A DNA stretch of 64,000 nucleotides from a bacterium 210917-SL.2.15 (GCA_020555605.1 JAJCJC010000009.1:15752-79751); one strand, 5' to 3'; positions 1 through 9,312 are shown, numbered from the stretch's first letter. Made by a program: numbers and translations. Notes: generated from the sequence alone by a model not told the origin.

Positions 1-87
1 CGGGGCCATGCCCTTGGCGAGGAACGCGTTAACAAGGTAGCTGTTAAGCAACAGTGCCGCGCCTACAGACAGACCGCCGCAGATCAT
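1..87 (-). CDS. N-terminal fragment of a membrane protein (runs off the window)
   Basis: An ATG at 85-87 on the minus strand opens a frame that continues without a stop to base 1, giving 29 residues that begin MICGGLSVGAALLLNSYL. Most of the fragment is one hydrophobic helix, as in the first membrane span of a transporter. A purine-rich ribosome site (GAGGGAAAGG) lies a few bases upstream. The gene lies downstream of the LysR gene on the same strand, but a strong terminator lies between them, so it is probably a separate transcription unit. The family cannot be named from so little sequence. Confidence 0.5.
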   Translation of the reverse strand, partial: MICGGLSVGAALLLNSYLVNAFLAKGMAP

Positions 88-284
88 CGTATTTGCCTTT
101 CCCTCTCTATCTGCACTCTGCCTGGCGGCAGCGGAGCGCAGCAGAACCGGTCTGCCGTGTTCGTGTTCAGTGTATGGAATGGTTTTGCCGCTGTAAAATA
201 AAAAGATATTGTAACGTCAGAGCGAATCTGTTTTGTTATGGATTTAACAAAAAGAATCTTTGTTCATTGGCACAGAAAAGGAAG

Positions 285-331
285 AAAAAGTTTCGAATTT
301 TCTGTATTTTCAGGAAGATTCGAAACTTTTT
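285..331 (-). terminator. Intrinsic terminator after the LysR gene
   Basis: A perfect 13-bp inverted repeat (285-297 against 319-331, arm AAAAAGTTTCGAA) encloses a 21-nt loop. The A and T ends give a U-tract in either direction, so it can stop the LysR transcript on the minus strand. Confidence 0.75.
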
Positions 332-362
332 GCTTTATTTGGTTTTGTTGGGGCGCGGCGCA

Positions 363-1274
363 TCAATAGTCCATGGGAATCCGGTTGTCGAGCAGGATGT
401 TGAGAGCCGTACGCACGGCGGGGTTGGTATTGCTGGTAAGATATCCGGCGCTCATACGGAACATGGGGGGATTGGGCATATCCAGTTCCAAAAAGCACAT
501 GTTTCCGGTGATGTTGTTGCGCACGAATTCGGGCACCAGAGCCGCAATATTGTCCATGCCCACGGCGAACAGCAGCTCTTCCATGCGGTTGACCTGGTCG
601 AAGGAGGGATTCACCGGTGGCATCAGCCCCAAGCGTTTCCAATCCCGGTGCATAGCCCGCTGTGTGGCGGGCATGCCGCGCAGATCCACCATGGTGAAGC
701 GTTCATCCACCAGCTTTTCCGGAGGAACACGCTTGTAGGAGGACAAGGGATGCTCCGTGGAGCAGATCAGGTAGCTCTTGAATTCTCCCAGGCTATGTAC
801 CGTCAGTTCCTCGGCCTCCATCATGTCGTAAGGCCAGCAGATAGCGATATCACATTCGCCGCGGCGCAGCCGGTCCACCATGTAGCGGGGAGAGATCAGG
901 TTGACTGTGAGCTTTATAGTGGGGTAATGTGTTTTGAAGTAGCGCAGGCGGGACATGAAGATCAGCCCCTCGATGCAGCTGGGCACGGCCACTACCACGC
1001 TGCCTTCGCCGCCGCTGGAGAGGTTCTGGCTGTGGCGCACGGCATTGTCGTAGCTGTGGACCACGGCTTTCATCTGCTCGTAAAAATCCCGTCCGGCGGT
1101 GGTCAGCTCCACGTTGCGGTTGTTGCGCCGGAAGAGCTGGAAGCCAAGCTCCTTTTCCATATTGGCAATGTGCTGGCTCATGGCGGTCTGGGTGATAAAG
1201 CACTCCTTGGCCGCGCGGGTAAAGTTCAGACATTCTGCCGCGCTGATAAAGTATTTCAGTCCTCGAATATCCAT
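363..1274 (-). CDS. LysR family transcriptional regulator
   Basis: 303 residues, the normal LysR length. Residues 1-60 form the winged helix-turn-helix (MDIRGLKYFISAAECLNF, then the TQTAMSQHIANME recognition region). The rest is the periplasmic-binding-protein-like effector domain. I chose the ATG at 1274 because AAAGGAGG lies just upstream; a longer frame exists but has no ribosome site. LysR proteins usually control a divergent gene, and the divergent neighbour here is a truncated MATE transporter gene, so the original target may be lost. The effector is unknown. Confidence 0.9.
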   Translation of the reverse strand: MDIRGLKYFISAAECLNFTRAAKECFITQTAMSQHIANMEKELGFQLFRRNNRNVELTTAGRDFYEQMKAVVHSYDNAVRHSQNLSSGGEGSVVVAVPSCIEGLIFMSRLRYFKTHYPTIKLTVNLISPRYMVDRLRRGECDIAICWPYDMMEAEELTVHSLGEFKSYLICSTEHPLSSYKRVPPEKLVDERFTMVDLRGMPATQRAMHRDWKRLGLMPPVNPSFDQVNRMEELLFAVGMDNIAALVPEFVRNNITGNMCFLELDMPNPPMFRMSAGYLTSNTNPAVRTALNILLDNRIPMDY

Positions 1275-1376
1275 AGCGCGCCTCCTTTTGCAGCCGATCG
1301 AAATCAAAACAGAAAACAAGAAACTATTATGATAATTTATTGTAGCATAAACAACAAATAAAAGGCAATATTTCGA

Positions 1377-1390
1377 AGATTGGCAAATCT
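1377..1390. promoter_or_regulatory. Possible LysR-type operator in the 1275-1630 gap
   Basis: The 356-bp AT-rich gap between the LysR gene and the divergent MATE remnant holds the short dyad AGATT-GGCA-AATCT. This suits the T-N11-A pattern of LysR boxes and lies about 100 bp before the regulator start, where autoregulatory sites are common. I see no small gene or RNA in the rest of this gap. Confidence 0.3.
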
Positions 1391-1630
1391 AACAGATGAA
1401 AATGCATTGAATTCACCGAAAACGGACATTAAAAAGCAATTGCAATGAAAATCAACAGAAACTCTGCTTGTTCAAAAACCGTAAATTAAAAAGCATTTGT
1501 TTTCGTGTAAACAGTTTTGTAAATAACGGGGCTGCCGCTGCGTTTGACGGAGGGAAGTTCCTTCGCTATAGTACGATTGAATGATGGGCGCGGCGCCCCG
1601 TCCGCGTGGGAGAGAAGGAAGGCGTTTTGC

Positions 1631-1966
1631 GTGGTCAGGAATCTGCCGGAGGGGACGCCCTGGCGGCAGATCATGGCGCTGGCCCTGCCGCTGCTGCTGG
1701 GCAATGTGTTTCAGGCGTCCTATAACCTGGTGGACACGATGATCGTGGGCCGCTCTGTGGGGTCGGGATCTCTGGCCGGGGTGGGGGTAGCCTCGCCGGT
1801 CTTCCATTTTGTCAACGCGCTGCTCATTGGGCTTTCCATGGGATCTTCCATTGTGGTGTCCCAGCTGTTCGGTGCCGGCCGGGAAAAGGAGCTGCCTACG
1901 GCGGTGTCCACCATGGTGTGGACCTCCCTGGCCATGGCCGCCGTGCTCGCGCTTGTCGGGCAGCTG
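1631..1966 (+). pseudogene. MATE family efflux transporter, 5' fragment
   Basis: A GTG at 1631, preceded by GAAGGAAGG, opens a frame encoding the first roughly 110 residues of a MATE exporter: the LPEGTPWRQIMALALPLLLG start, then the SYNLVDTMIVGRSVGSGSLA segment, and the GLSMGSSIVVSQLFGAG helix. MATE proteins are about 450 residues with 12 membrane spans; here homology ends after roughly three spans. From about 1966 the same frame no longer looks like a transporter, and a ferredoxin sequence begins in a different frame. The likely cause is a deletion joining two unrelated genes, or an assembly join. The fragment cannot make a working transporter. Confidence 0.8.
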
Positions 1967-1967
1967 C

Positions 1968-2351
1968 CGCATCCGGATCGATTTGGGCACCCGCTCCATG
2001 ATTCACCGGGTTCTGGCCTGCCAGCAGTGCAACGACCACCCTTGCTACGACGCCTGCCCCAAAAAGGACGAGGCCATAAAAATCGACGAAAACGGTATCA
2101 TTTATATCGACGAGGCATTCTGCATTGGCTGCGGACTGTGCGCCAGGCACTGCAAATTCCAGCCCAGCCGCATCTCAATGAAGCGGGACAAGATGCGCAA
2201 AGCGTGGAAAGCGGTCAAATGCGACCTGTGCCGGGGCAATCCCGAAGGCCCGCAGTGCATCAAATGGTGCCCCGTGCGCCGTATCGGCCTGAGCCGGGAT
2301 TCCCTGTTCGCCGAGGACGGCGTCCGGCCGGCAGAGCTGGACGCGGAATAA
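1968..2351 (+). pseudogene. 4Fe-4S ferredoxin-like subunit lacking its N-terminus
   Basis: The readable frame encodes about 127 residues with three cysteine clusters: CQQCNDHPCYDACP, CIGCGLCARHC, and CDLC...CIKWCP. This is the pattern of polyferredoxin electron-transfer partners of aldehyde ferredoxin oxidoreductases (YdhY-like). Such proteins normally start with another cysteine cluster of about 50 residues, which is missing; the sequence begins abruptly at the MATE junction. The gene ends 18 bp before an oxidoreductase of the matching family, so the two were once an operon. No start codon with a ribosome site is visible in frame. Confidence 0.75.
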
Positions 2352-2369
2352 GGAAAGGGGGACAACCAT

Positions 2370-3299
2370 ATGCTGAATTATAAGATTGCCGATCTCCCGA
2401 AAAACCCGGAAAACACCCAAAAACTCTATGGCTACTGCGGGAAAATTGCCCGCATCAACCTGACCACCAAAGAGGTTTCCACTCTGAGCACCGATCAGTA
2501 TGTGCCCAAATATGTGGGCGGACGCATGCTGATCCACCGCATCTTCTGGGATGAGGTGGCCCCGGGCACCGGCGCGTTCGACGAGGGGAACAAGTTTATT
2601 TATATGAACGGTCCCACCACCGGCACCGGTATCCCCGCCGGCGGCCGCAGTGCCGCCTGCGCCATTGGGCCAAGTGTGCTGCCCGGGCAGTTTACCTTCG
2701 GCAACATCGGCGGCTGGTTTGCCACGGAGCTGAAATACGCCGGTTACGACGGATTTATCATTGAGGGTAAGTCGAAGGAGCACGTGTATATCAAAATTGA
2801 GGATGACAAGATCGAGATTCTGCCTGCCGACGACCTGTGGGGCATGCGTGTCCACCAGACTCAGAAAGCCCTGGAGGACAAATACGGCCATGCGTTCAAG
2901 AGCATGGTCATCGGTCCCGCCGGCGAAAATCTGGTGCGCATCGCCTCCATCACCACCAGTAATGACTGCGCCTTTGCCAAGGGCGGCTTCGGCGCGGTGT
3001 GGGGCAGCAAGGGGCTGAAAGCCGTCACGGTCCACGGCACCGGCATGGTGGCGCCGGCGGACCTTGAAAAGCTCAAATACCTGCGCCTGAACATGAATCA
3101 CCCCAGCATGCGCCCCTCGCCCATCCTGCATCTGGATCAGCTGGGCGTGCCGGGAGGCGAATTCGAGGTGAAATATGACCGCGGCAACGTGGCCTGCAGC
3201 CCGGGGTGCAACCAGCGCTGCAACGCTCTGTTGATGAACGGCCCCAGCGCTTTCGAGGATGAGCCAGTCAACCACATTGAAAAATGGTTTTGGAAATAG
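2370..3299 (+). pseudogene. Aldehyde ferredoxin oxidoreductase, truncated
   Basis: The ATG at 2370 follows GGAAAGGGGG and opens a 309-residue frame matching the N-terminal half of tungsten/molybdenum aldehyde ferredoxin oxidoreductases (YdhV-like): GYCGKIARINLTTKEVSTL, YVGGRMLIHRIFWDE, and the pterin-binding GPTTGTGIPAGGRSA region. These enzymes are about 600-700 residues; here the frame stops after NHIEKWFWK and the C-terminal half, with most cofactor ligands, is absent from the window. With the MATE and ferredoxin fragments just upstream, this suggests a region damaged by deletions at both edges. A functional enzyme is very unlikely. Confidence 0.8.
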
Positions 3300-3476
3300 A
3301 AAAAGAGCGCAAAAAATACACGCGGGGGCGTGCCCTATGCGTGTTGTTCTCCCACGCACCGGCGCGGGTCGTTTCCAAGGATACCGGTTAGGTGCTTTGC
3401 GATTTTTCGTTCCCGGTCAGTATATCATAAAACAAGAAAGGATGTAAGCAGAAGCGCCAAAAACTGTGCAAAACGC

Positions 3477-3505
3477 GCATGCACCCGCGGCTGGCGGGTG
3501 CATGC
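3477..3505 (-). terminator. Terminator after the SDR gene
   Basis: A 12-bp perfect stem (GCATGCACCCGC at 3477-3488, its complement at 3494-3505) with a 5-nt loop sits just past the SDR stop codon. On the minus strand it is followed by a T-rich stretch. Confidence 0.7.
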
Positions 3506-3513
3506 GGCATTTG

Positions 3514-4254
3514 TTACAGGGTGAAGCCGCCGTCGGCCGTCAAAACCTGGCCGGTGATGAAATCGGAATCGGCAACAGCCAGGAAGCGGACGACTTTGGC
3601 TATGTCCTCCGCAGTGCCGATACGGCCCATGGGCGTTTCCTGCGCCAGGGAAGCGACAGCCTCTTTGCCCAGAGCGCGGAGCATGTCCGAATCGATACAG
3701 CCCGGCGCCACCGCATTGACCCGGATGCCGGAGGGGGCCAGTTCAGCGGCCAGCGATTTGGTCAGGCCTACCAACGCGGCTTTCGTGGCGGCGTAAGCCA
3801 CTTCGCAGGAGGCGCCGTGGAGGCCCCAGATGGAGGTGACATTGATGATGTTCCCTTCTTTTTCATGGAGCATCCGGGGGAGCACAGCTTGGATACAGTG
3901 ATAGGCTCCGTCTACATTCACGGTGAACAGGCGGCGCCAGGCTTCATAATCTGTGTCCTGAAACAGGCCGGTCCAGGAAAGACCAGCGTTGTTGACCAGC
4001 AGCGACACCGGGCCGAGGCGGTCTTCCACGTCGGCCACCATGGAGCGTACGGCCTGTGCATCGGCGACGTCGGCCTGCACGGCAATGGCCCTTCGGCCCA
4101 GAATAATGATGTTTGAGGCGATTTCTTCGGCGCCTGCGGCACTGGTGCGGTAATTTACTGCGACGTCCCAGCCTGCTCCGGCCAGCTTCAGGGCGATTGC
4201 CCGGCCGATGCCCCGACCGGCTCCCGTTACCAGCGCCACGCGATTCATGGACAT
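3514..4254 (-). CDS. SDR family oxidoreductase (FabG-like)
   Basis: 246 residues, the usual classical short-chain dehydrogenase length. The NAD(P)-binding TGAGRGIG is at residues 10-17, NNAG at 88-91, and the catalytic set Asn113, Ser141, Tyr154 and Lys158 (YAATK) is complete. The C-terminus AEDIAKVVRFLA...ITGQVLTADGG is typical of the 3-oxoacyl-ACP reductase-like group. Arg36 at the end of strand 2 suggests an NADPH preference. The start at 4254 has AAGGAGGA 9 nt upstream. The gene stands alone and divergent from the sulfate transporter, so its substrate cannot be inferred; many FabG-like proteins outside fatty-acid operons act on other alcohols or ketones. Confidence 0.88.
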   Translation of the reverse strand: MSMNRVALVTGAGRGIGRAIALKLAGAGWDVAVNYRTSAAGAEEIASNIIILGRRAIAVQADVADAQAVRSMVADVEDRLGPVSLLVNNAGLSWTGLFQDTDYEAWRRLFTVNVDGAYHCIQAVLPRMLHEKEGNIINVTSIWGLHGASCEVAYAATKAALVGLTKSLAAELAPSGIRVNAVAPGCIDSDMLRALGKEAVASLAQETPMGRIGTAEDIAKVVRFLAVADSDFITGQVLTADGGFTL

Positions 4255-4293
4255 TTGTTCCGTTCCTCCTTCCGTATCCGGCGCAACAGGGAC

Positions 4294-4322
4294 TTGCCTT
4301 TCCGACGCCAGACGGGTATAAT
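4294..4322 (+). promoter_or_regulatory. Promoter of the sulfate transporter operon
   Basis: TTGCCT (4294-4299), a 17-bp spacer and TATAAT (4317-4322) precede the operon by about 110 nt. I found no recognisable riboswitch in the leader. Confidence 0.6.
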
Positions 4323-4433
4323 ATAAAGAATTCCAACGAAAAACAACGTGGGTTTCCCGCGGCAGGTTCTTTTATTTCAGTATAGCAGACACCGAAGAAA
4401 AAGCAATGGAAAAAGAAACGGAGGGCACGGGGA

Positions 4434-5453
4434 GTGAGAGAGAAAAGAGGCGCCTGCGTGGCGCTGCTGCTGAGCTTAGCTCTGTTGGCAGGCTGCGCCA
4501 AGCTGGGCGAGCCGGAGCTGATCAACGTGTCTTATGACCCGACTAGAGAATTTTATGAGGAATACAACGCCCTGTTTACCGAGCACTGGCGGCAGGAGAC
4601 GGGAAAACACCTGGAGATCATCCAGTCCCACGGCGGCAGCGGCGCCCAGGCGCTGTCCGTGTCCCAAGGGCTGCCGGCGGACGTGGTGACACTGGCGCTG
4701 GAAGCCGACGTGCAGGCTATTGCTGACGAAGGACTCATCGACGAAGGCTGGATCGACGAATTCCCCAACGATTCCTCCCCTTATACCTCTACAATTGTTT
4801 TTCTGGTGCGCAAAGGCAATCCCAAGAATATTGAGGACTGGGACGACCTGGTGCGCTCGGATGTGGGCGTGATCACGCCCAATCCCAAGACGTCCGGCGG
4901 CGCTCGGTGGAATTTCTTGGCTGCCTGGGCCTGGGCGCAGCAGGAATACGGCGGTAGCGAGGCGCGGGTGAAGGAGTATATCGAAGCGCTGTATCAGAAT
5001 GTGTTGGTGCTGGATTCCGGCGCCCGGGGAGCAACCACGTCCTTTGTGGAGAACGGGCAGGGCGACGTGCTGCTGACCTGGGAAAATGAAGGATACCTCG
5101 CCATGGAGGAATACCCCGGCGAATATGAACTGGTTACGCCCTCGGTTAGTATCCTTTGCCAGCCCTCGGTGGCGGTGGTGGATGAGGTGACGCGGGTGAA
5201 CGGCACGGCGAAGCTGGCCACAGAATACCTCAATTACCTTTATTCCGATGAAGCACAGCGTCTGGCGGCGGAGTATTACTACCGGCCCAGCAACTCTGCG
5301 ATTCTGGCTGAGTACGGCGACCGCTTTGACCTGAATGTGGAGTTGGTTACCATTGATGATTTCGGGGGCTGGACGGAAGCCCAGTCAAAGTTCTTTGCCG
5401 AGGGCGGTGTGTTTGATATGATCTACGAGAACATGGAGCCCGGGGAAGATTGA
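4434..5453 (+). CDS. Sulfate ABC transporter substrate-binding lipoprotein
   Basis: 339 residues starting at a GTG with CGGAGGG upstream. Residues 1-20 are a lipoprotein signal peptide with lipobox LLAG and lipidated Cys21, so it is anchored outside the membrane. The mature part follows the Sbp/CysP pattern: NVSYDPTREFYEEYN, SHGGSGAQALSVSQGLPADVV, TPNPKTSGGARWN, and the C-terminal YYYRPSN. It captures sulfate or thiosulfate and delivers it to the permease genes 17 bp downstream. The four genes 4434-8243 form one operon of a complete importer. No sulfate-reduction genes are nearby. Confidence 0.93.
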   Translation: MREKRGACVALLLSLALLAGCAKLGEPELINVSYDPTREFYEEYNALFTEHWRQETGKHLEIIQSHGGSGAQALSVSQGLPADVVTLALEADVQAIADEGLIDEGWIDEFPNDSSPYTSTIVFLVRKGNPKNIEDWDDLVRSDVGVITPNPKTSGGARWNFLAAWAWAQQEYGGSEARVKEYIEALYQNVLVLDSGARGATTSFVENGQGDVLLTWENEGYLAMEEYPGEYELVTPSVSILCQPSVAVVDEVTRVNGTAKLATEYLNYLYSDEAQRLAAEYYYRPSNSAILAEYGDRFDLNVELVTIDDFGGWTEAQSKFFAEGGVFDMIYENMEPGED

Positions 5454-5470
5454 GCGGAAAAGGGAGGTGA

Positions 5471-6367
5471 GTGGCGTTGCAGGATGTGCAGAAGTGGTCA
5501 AAATCGCCGTTTGTTGCGCCGGACGGCACACGGAAATTCAACACGGCCACCTCGGTGATCCCGGGGTTTGGTCTGAGCATCGGCGTCACGCTGAGTATGC
5601 TGAGCCTGATCGTGCTGATCCCGCTGGCTTCGATTTTCTGGAGCAGTGCGGAGCTGACTATGGCGGATTTTTTTGCCACGATCACCCGGCGGCGCGTCCT
5701 GATGAGCTTTGCCGTGAGCCTGGAAACGGCGCTGCTGGCGTCTCTCATCAACATGGTGATGGGCCTGATCATGGCCTGGGTACTGGTGCGTTATCAATTT
5801 CCGGGCAAACGCCTGCTGGATGGCATGATTGAACTGCCCTTCGCCCTGCCGACTGTGGTGGCCGGCATGGCCCTCACATCGCTGACAGCCAATACGGGCC
5901 TGATCGGCGGCTTTTTCGAGTCCATCGGTATCCCGGCCCCGGCTTATACCCGCGCGGGCATCGTCATTGCCATGATCTTTGTGGGCATCCCCTTTGTGGT
6001 GCGTTCCATTCAGCCGGTGCTGGAGAAAGTGGACCGGCAGATGGAGGAGGCGGCCTTTATCATGGGGGCCACTCCGGCCACCATTTTCCGTCGCATTATT
6101 TTTCCGGAGATCCGGCCCGCCATGCTGACGGGATTCGGCCTGGCCTTTGCCCGCAGTATGGGCGAATACGGCAGCGTAGTATTCATCGCGGGTAACAAGC
6201 CCTATGAAACGGAGATTGCGCCGCTGCTGATCATGTCGGAGCTTCAGGAATACGATTACACTTCGGCCACGGCCATTGCGCTGGGGATGCTGATCATCGC
6301 GTTCCTGGTGCTGTTTCTGATGAATTTGGTTCAGGGCCGTGCCGCCAAACGTGCGGGTGAACGCTGA
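5471..6367 (+). CDS. cysT: Sulfate ABC transporter permease CysT
   Basis: About 298 residues with six predicted membrane helices; the cytoplasmic EAA loop that docks to the ATPase is EEAAFIMGATPATIFRRIIF. Near the end EYGSVVFIAGN is typical of the CysT/CysU subfamily. The frame can start at GTG 5471, but the AGGGAGG ribosome site ends only 3 nt before it; TTG at 5477 has better spacing (9 nt), so the true start may be two codons later. It forms the membrane channel together with CysW. Confidence 0.93.
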   Translation: MALQDVQKWSKSPFVAPDGTRKFNTATSVIPGFGLSIGVTLSMLSLIVLIPLASIFWSSAELTMADFFATITRRRVLMSFAVSLETALLASLINMVMGLIMAWVLVRYQFPGKRLLDGMIELPFALPTVVAGMALTSLTANTGLIGGFFESIGIPAPAYTRAGIVIAMIFVGIPFVVRSIQPVLEKVDRQMEEAAFIMGATPATIFRRIIFPEIRPAMLTGFGLAFARSMGEYGSVVFIAGNKPYETEIAPLLIMSELQEYDYTSATAIALGMLIIAFLVLFLMNLVQGRAAKRAGER

Positions 6368-6384
6368 AGGAGAGGGGAAGCACC

Positions 6385-7203
6385 ATGCAGAAACAAAGAA
6401 AATGGATCCCCCGGCTGCTGATCGGTGTGACTGTGGCGTTTTTGGCGCTGTTTTTGGTGGTGCCACTGGTTTTTGTGCTGGTGCAGGCTTTCAGTAAGGG
6501 CTTGAGCGTGTATCTGGAGTCCAGTACCGACACGTATGCGCTGCAGGCGCTGGTGCTGACGATGATCACGGTGCTGGTTGCGGTGGCGGTGAACACGATC
6601 TTCGGCCTGTTCGCCGCTTGGAGCCTGACGCGCTACCGCTTTTTCGGCCGCCGTATTTTGAATACGTTTATCGACCTGCCTCTGTCGGTGTCTCCGGTTA
6701 TTGCGGGATTGATTTTTATTTTGACCTTCGGGCGTTCCAGCCCGATCTACCCGTTGCTGACGGAGGCCGGCATCCGTGTGGTTTACGCGATTCCCGGCAT
6801 CTTGCTGGCCACGATTTTTGTCACCTTTCCCTATGTCTCCCGGGAAATCATTCCCATTTTGGAAGCCCGGGGCACCGATGAGGAAGAGGCTGCGGCGCTG
6901 ATGGGCGCCAGCGGGCGCACGATTTTTCGCCGCATTACGTTTCCTCATATCAAATGGGCGCTGCTGTACGGGGTGGTGCTGTGCGCGGCCCGGGCGCTGG
7001 GAGAATTCGGCGCGGTGTCGGTGCTGTCAGGGCGTTTACGGGGACGGACGCTGACCCTGCCGCTGTATATTGAGTCTTTGTATCAGGAATACAGCTATGC
7101 GCCGGCCTTTGCCGTGTCCTCTATCCTGGTGGTGATCGCTATCGTCATTCTGGTGGTGCGGGCTGTGATCGAATACAAGGGCGACAAACGGGGTGACATG
7201 TGA
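6385..7203 (+). CDS. cysW: Sulfate ABC transporter permease CysW
   Basis: 272 residues with six membrane helices. The ATPase-contacting loop is [21 protein letters not shown], and [11 protein letters not shown] marks the CysW subfamily. The ATG at 6385 has AAGGAGAGGGG upstream. It lies 17 bp after cysT and its stop codon overlaps the start of the ATPase gene (TGATG), implying translational coupling. CysT and CysW form a heterodimeric channel. Confidence 0.93.
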   Translation: MQKQRKWIPRLLIGVTVAFLALFLVVPLVFVLVQAFSKGLSVYLESSTDTYALQALVLTMITVLVAVAVNTIFGLFAAWSLTRYRFFGRRILNTFIDLPLSVSPVIAGLIFILTFGRSSPIYPLLTEAGIRVVYAIPGILLATIFVTFPYVSREIIPILEARGTDEEEAAALMGASGRTIFRRITFPHIKWALLYGVVLCAARALGEFGAVSVLSGRLRGRTLTLPLYIESLYQEYSYAPAFAVSSILVVIAIVILVVRAVIEYKGDKRGDM

Positions 7204-8243
7204 TGTATGTAGAACTGAAAAACGTCGTAAAAACTTATGATGCCTATCCGGCGGCGGATCACATTGATCTGGCTATTGAGGAGGGGCGGCTGGTGGCGCT
7301 GCTGGGACCTTCCGGCAGCGGAAAGACCACAATTCTGCGTATGATTGCAGGGCTGGAACATCAGGATTCCGGGGACATTATCATCGATGGGCGGGTCGTC
7401 AACGATGTGCCGGGTAGCCAACGCGGCATCGGATTCGTGTTTCAGAATTATGCGCTATTCAAATACATGACAGTCTATGACAACATTGCGTTCGGGCTGG
7501 AGATCCAGAAACGGGACAAGCGGTATATTCAGAAGCGTGTAGAGGAACTGCTCAGCCTGACCAACTTGGAGGGGCTTGGAAAGCGCTATCCCAATCAACT
7601 CTCTGGCGGCCAGCGTCAGCGGGTGGCTTTTGCCCGCGCTATTGCGCCCAGTCCGCGCCTGCTGTTGCTGGACGAACCGTTTGCCGCCATTGATGCCAAG
7701 GTGCGGAAAGATTTGCGTGCCTGGCTGCGCCATACCATTTCCCGCTTGGGTGTCACCAGCATTTTTGTGACGCACGATCAGGAGGAAGCTATCGAAGTAG
7801 CCGATGAGATCGTGGTCACCAATAAAGGGCGCATCGAACAGGTGGGGACCCCGGTGGAGATCTGTATGAACCCCAAAACGCCTTTTGTGGCGCAGTTTAT
7901 TGGCCGGGGCACAGTGGTGAGCGATATCCGTGTATTCTCCGGCTTTGCCCGTGCACCCGTAGGGCACGCCATTGTACAGCCGGAATTTGTACATGTCTTT
8001 TCCTGCGGAGAAGCGTCCGGTCAGAGGGAAGAGCTTTTGATTCCGGGTGTGGTGCAGGAGGTATCGTTCCGCGGCGCACTGTATGAACTGCAGATTGCGG
8101 CTTGCGGGGAAACGCTGAGTGCGTTCCGCTCGTTTGAGGCGCCGCCGTTGTCGCCCGGAGATTCGGTGCTGTTTTATATTTCCCGTGCCCAGGGAATGGA
8201 AGGTGAGGAAACGCTTTCATTGAATAATGAGCGGCTTGCATGA
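7203..8243 (+). CDS. cysA: Sulfate ABC transporter ATP-binding protein CysA
   Basis: 346 residues from ATG 7203 (a GTG one codon earlier is also possible). The ATPase domain is complete: Walker A GPSGSGKT (about 35-42), Q-loop Gln81, signature LSGGQ (133-137), Walker B with Asp157-Glu158, and H-loop His191. A roughly 110-residue C-terminal regulatory domain follows, as in CysA. The gene closes the operon. Only 17 bp separate its stop from a small transposon remnant whose hairpin could serve as the operon terminator. Confidence 0.93.
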   Translation: MYVELKNVVKTYDAYPAADHIDLAIEEGRLVALLGPSGSGKTTILRMIAGLEHQDSGDIIIDGRVVNDVPGSQRGIGFVFQNYALFKYMTVYDNIAFGLEIQKRDKRYIQKRVEELLSLTNLEGLGKRYPNQLSGGQRQRVAFARAIAPSPRLLLLDEPFAAIDAKVRKDLRAWLRHTISRLGVTSIFVTHDQEEAIEVADEIVVTNKGRIEQVGTPVEICMNPKTPFVAQFIGRGTVVSDIRVFSGFARAPVGHAIVQPEFVHVFSCGEASGQREELLIPGVVQEVSFRGALYELQIAACGETLSAFRSFEAPPLSPGDSVLFYISRAQGMEGEETLSLNNERLA

Positions 8244-8260
8244 GATGCAAAAGTACCCCC

Positions 8261-8524
8261 GGACAATTGAGTTGCCCCAGATTGTGCGGACAGTACAAAA
8301 AGCCCTTGGTAGGAATGTAGGAAATATCTGTTACCCATTTCCGGATTGGCCTGTCTCCCTCCAGCCCCAGGCTTTCCGCAACTTCCCGCTGGCTCATACC
8401 GCTTTCTAACATTTTCTTGATTTCCGGCAGAAGCCCCTGCATTTTTTGATATCTTTTTGGCATATGAAATCCCCCCTGATGTAGTTTTATTTTCCTACAT
8501 CAAGGGGGACTTTGTCTATTGTCC
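8261..8524 (-). mobile_element. IS3-family-derived MITE (internally deleted insertion sequence)
   Basis: Imperfect inverted ends frame this 264-bp unit: GGACAATTGA at 8261-8270 and the complement of GGACAATAGA at 8515-8524. An ATG at 8463 on the minus strand, 61 nt inside one end, begins the helix-turn-helix of an IS3-type OrfA (MPKRYQKMQGLLPEIKKMLE, then SGMSQREVAESLGL). After GDRPI the frame jumps to KWVTDISYIPTKGFLY, a fragment of the OrfB integrase domain, then runs into the other end. More than 1 kb of transposase is missing. A hairpin (8471-8508) lies between the end and the start codon. Clear target duplications are not visible. Confidence 0.75.
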
Positions 8525-8560
8525 TTTTTTAATGGACCGGTTCAAAGCACGGGCCAGGGT

Positions 8561-8989
8561 TTATCCCAGAAGAAAAGCGATGGCCATGCCGAGCAAGCTG
8601 CCGAAAAGGACTTGGAGCGGCGTGTGACCCAGCACTTCTTTCATTTTGCGGTCGGGAGCGGCGTCGCTGTTGACCAGTTCCCACAGTTCGTTGAGGGCTT
8701 GGGCGTGTTTGCCTGCTTCCAAACGAATCCCCATCGCGTCGTGCATAACGACTATAGCCAGAATCACGGAAACCGCAAATACCGGAGAGTTGATACCATA
8801 TTCCAGGCCTGCCGTGACCGTCAGAGCTGTAACGGTGGCGGAATGGCCGCTGGGCATGCCTCCGTCTGCAAGAAATTGCCGGAGCGTAAGTGTGTGGGTC
8901 AGAATGCAGCAGATGATCCCTTTGAGGCATTGCGCTGTCACCCAGGCGATCAAGGCGTTGATCAGCAGATGGTTTTCCAGCAATTCCAT
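8561..8989 (-). CDS. Divergent PAP2 family membrane protein (DUF212)
   Basis: 142 residues, the normal size. GGMPSGHSATVTAL (about 43-56) carries the conserved SGH phosphatase-like motif, HDAMGIRLEAGKHAQALN follows, and GHTPLQVLFGSLLGMAIAF forms the C-terminal helix. The family resembles acid phosphatase/haloperoxidase folds and is predicted to be a membrane-bound lipid or polyprenyl phosphatase; its exact substrate is unknown. I chose the ATG at 8989 because it starts at the family N-terminus (MELLENHLLINALIAW), although its ribosome site is poor. Confidence 0.85.
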   Translation of the reverse strand: MELLENHLLINALIAWVTAQCLKGIICCILTHTLTLRQFLADGGMPSGHSATVTALTVTAGLEYGINSPVFAVSVILAIVVMHDAMGIRLEAGKHAQALNELWELVNSDAAPDRKMKEVLGHTPLQVLFGSLLGMAIAFLLG

Positions 8990-9266
8990 AAGGAGGCCCC
9001 CCAGACATATCGTTTGGGCCGCTGGCCCCCACAGGCGGCAGCGGCTTTTTCCATTTTTCTTTCTTTTATGATAAAGCATCCGCATAGGAAGTGTCAACCA
9101 TAAATACTTCCGTCGGGTACAAAAGGCGCTGGGAAACGTTTTCCCAAAAGAAGTGAAGACGCGAGCAGGCAAACTGCTGGATTTGTGCATGAGCTGTGCG
9201 CAGCACAGAACTCATTGACGAAGGGGGGAGATGCAGGAGCGGCCCGGCGCACCCGATACCGACCGC

Positions 9267-9299
9267 AAAAGGCAGACGGCTGAAGGCCGCCTGCCTTTT
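9267..9299. terminator. Terminator-like hairpin upstream of the vanG-like operon
   Basis: AAAAGGCAGACGGC (9267-9280) pairs with GCCGCCTGCCTTTT (9286-9299) with one mismatch. It lies 14 bp before the operon promoter and can insulate it from either side. The rest of the 8990-9312 gap shows no gene. Confidence 0.6.
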
Positions 9300-9312
9300 T
9301 GCGCGAAAGCGG

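Noticed and set aside
54-1361. Long open frames opposite real genes, e.g. across the LysR gene, guaA, carA and the beta-CASP gene
   Set aside because: They overlap well-supported genes on the other strand, have no family motifs or ribosome sites, and arise from high GC content.
4434-8243. A complete sulfate-assimilation locus linked to cysK and the SAT-like gene
   Set aside because: No ATP sulfurylase, APS or sulfite reductase is present, and cysK is 47 kb away.
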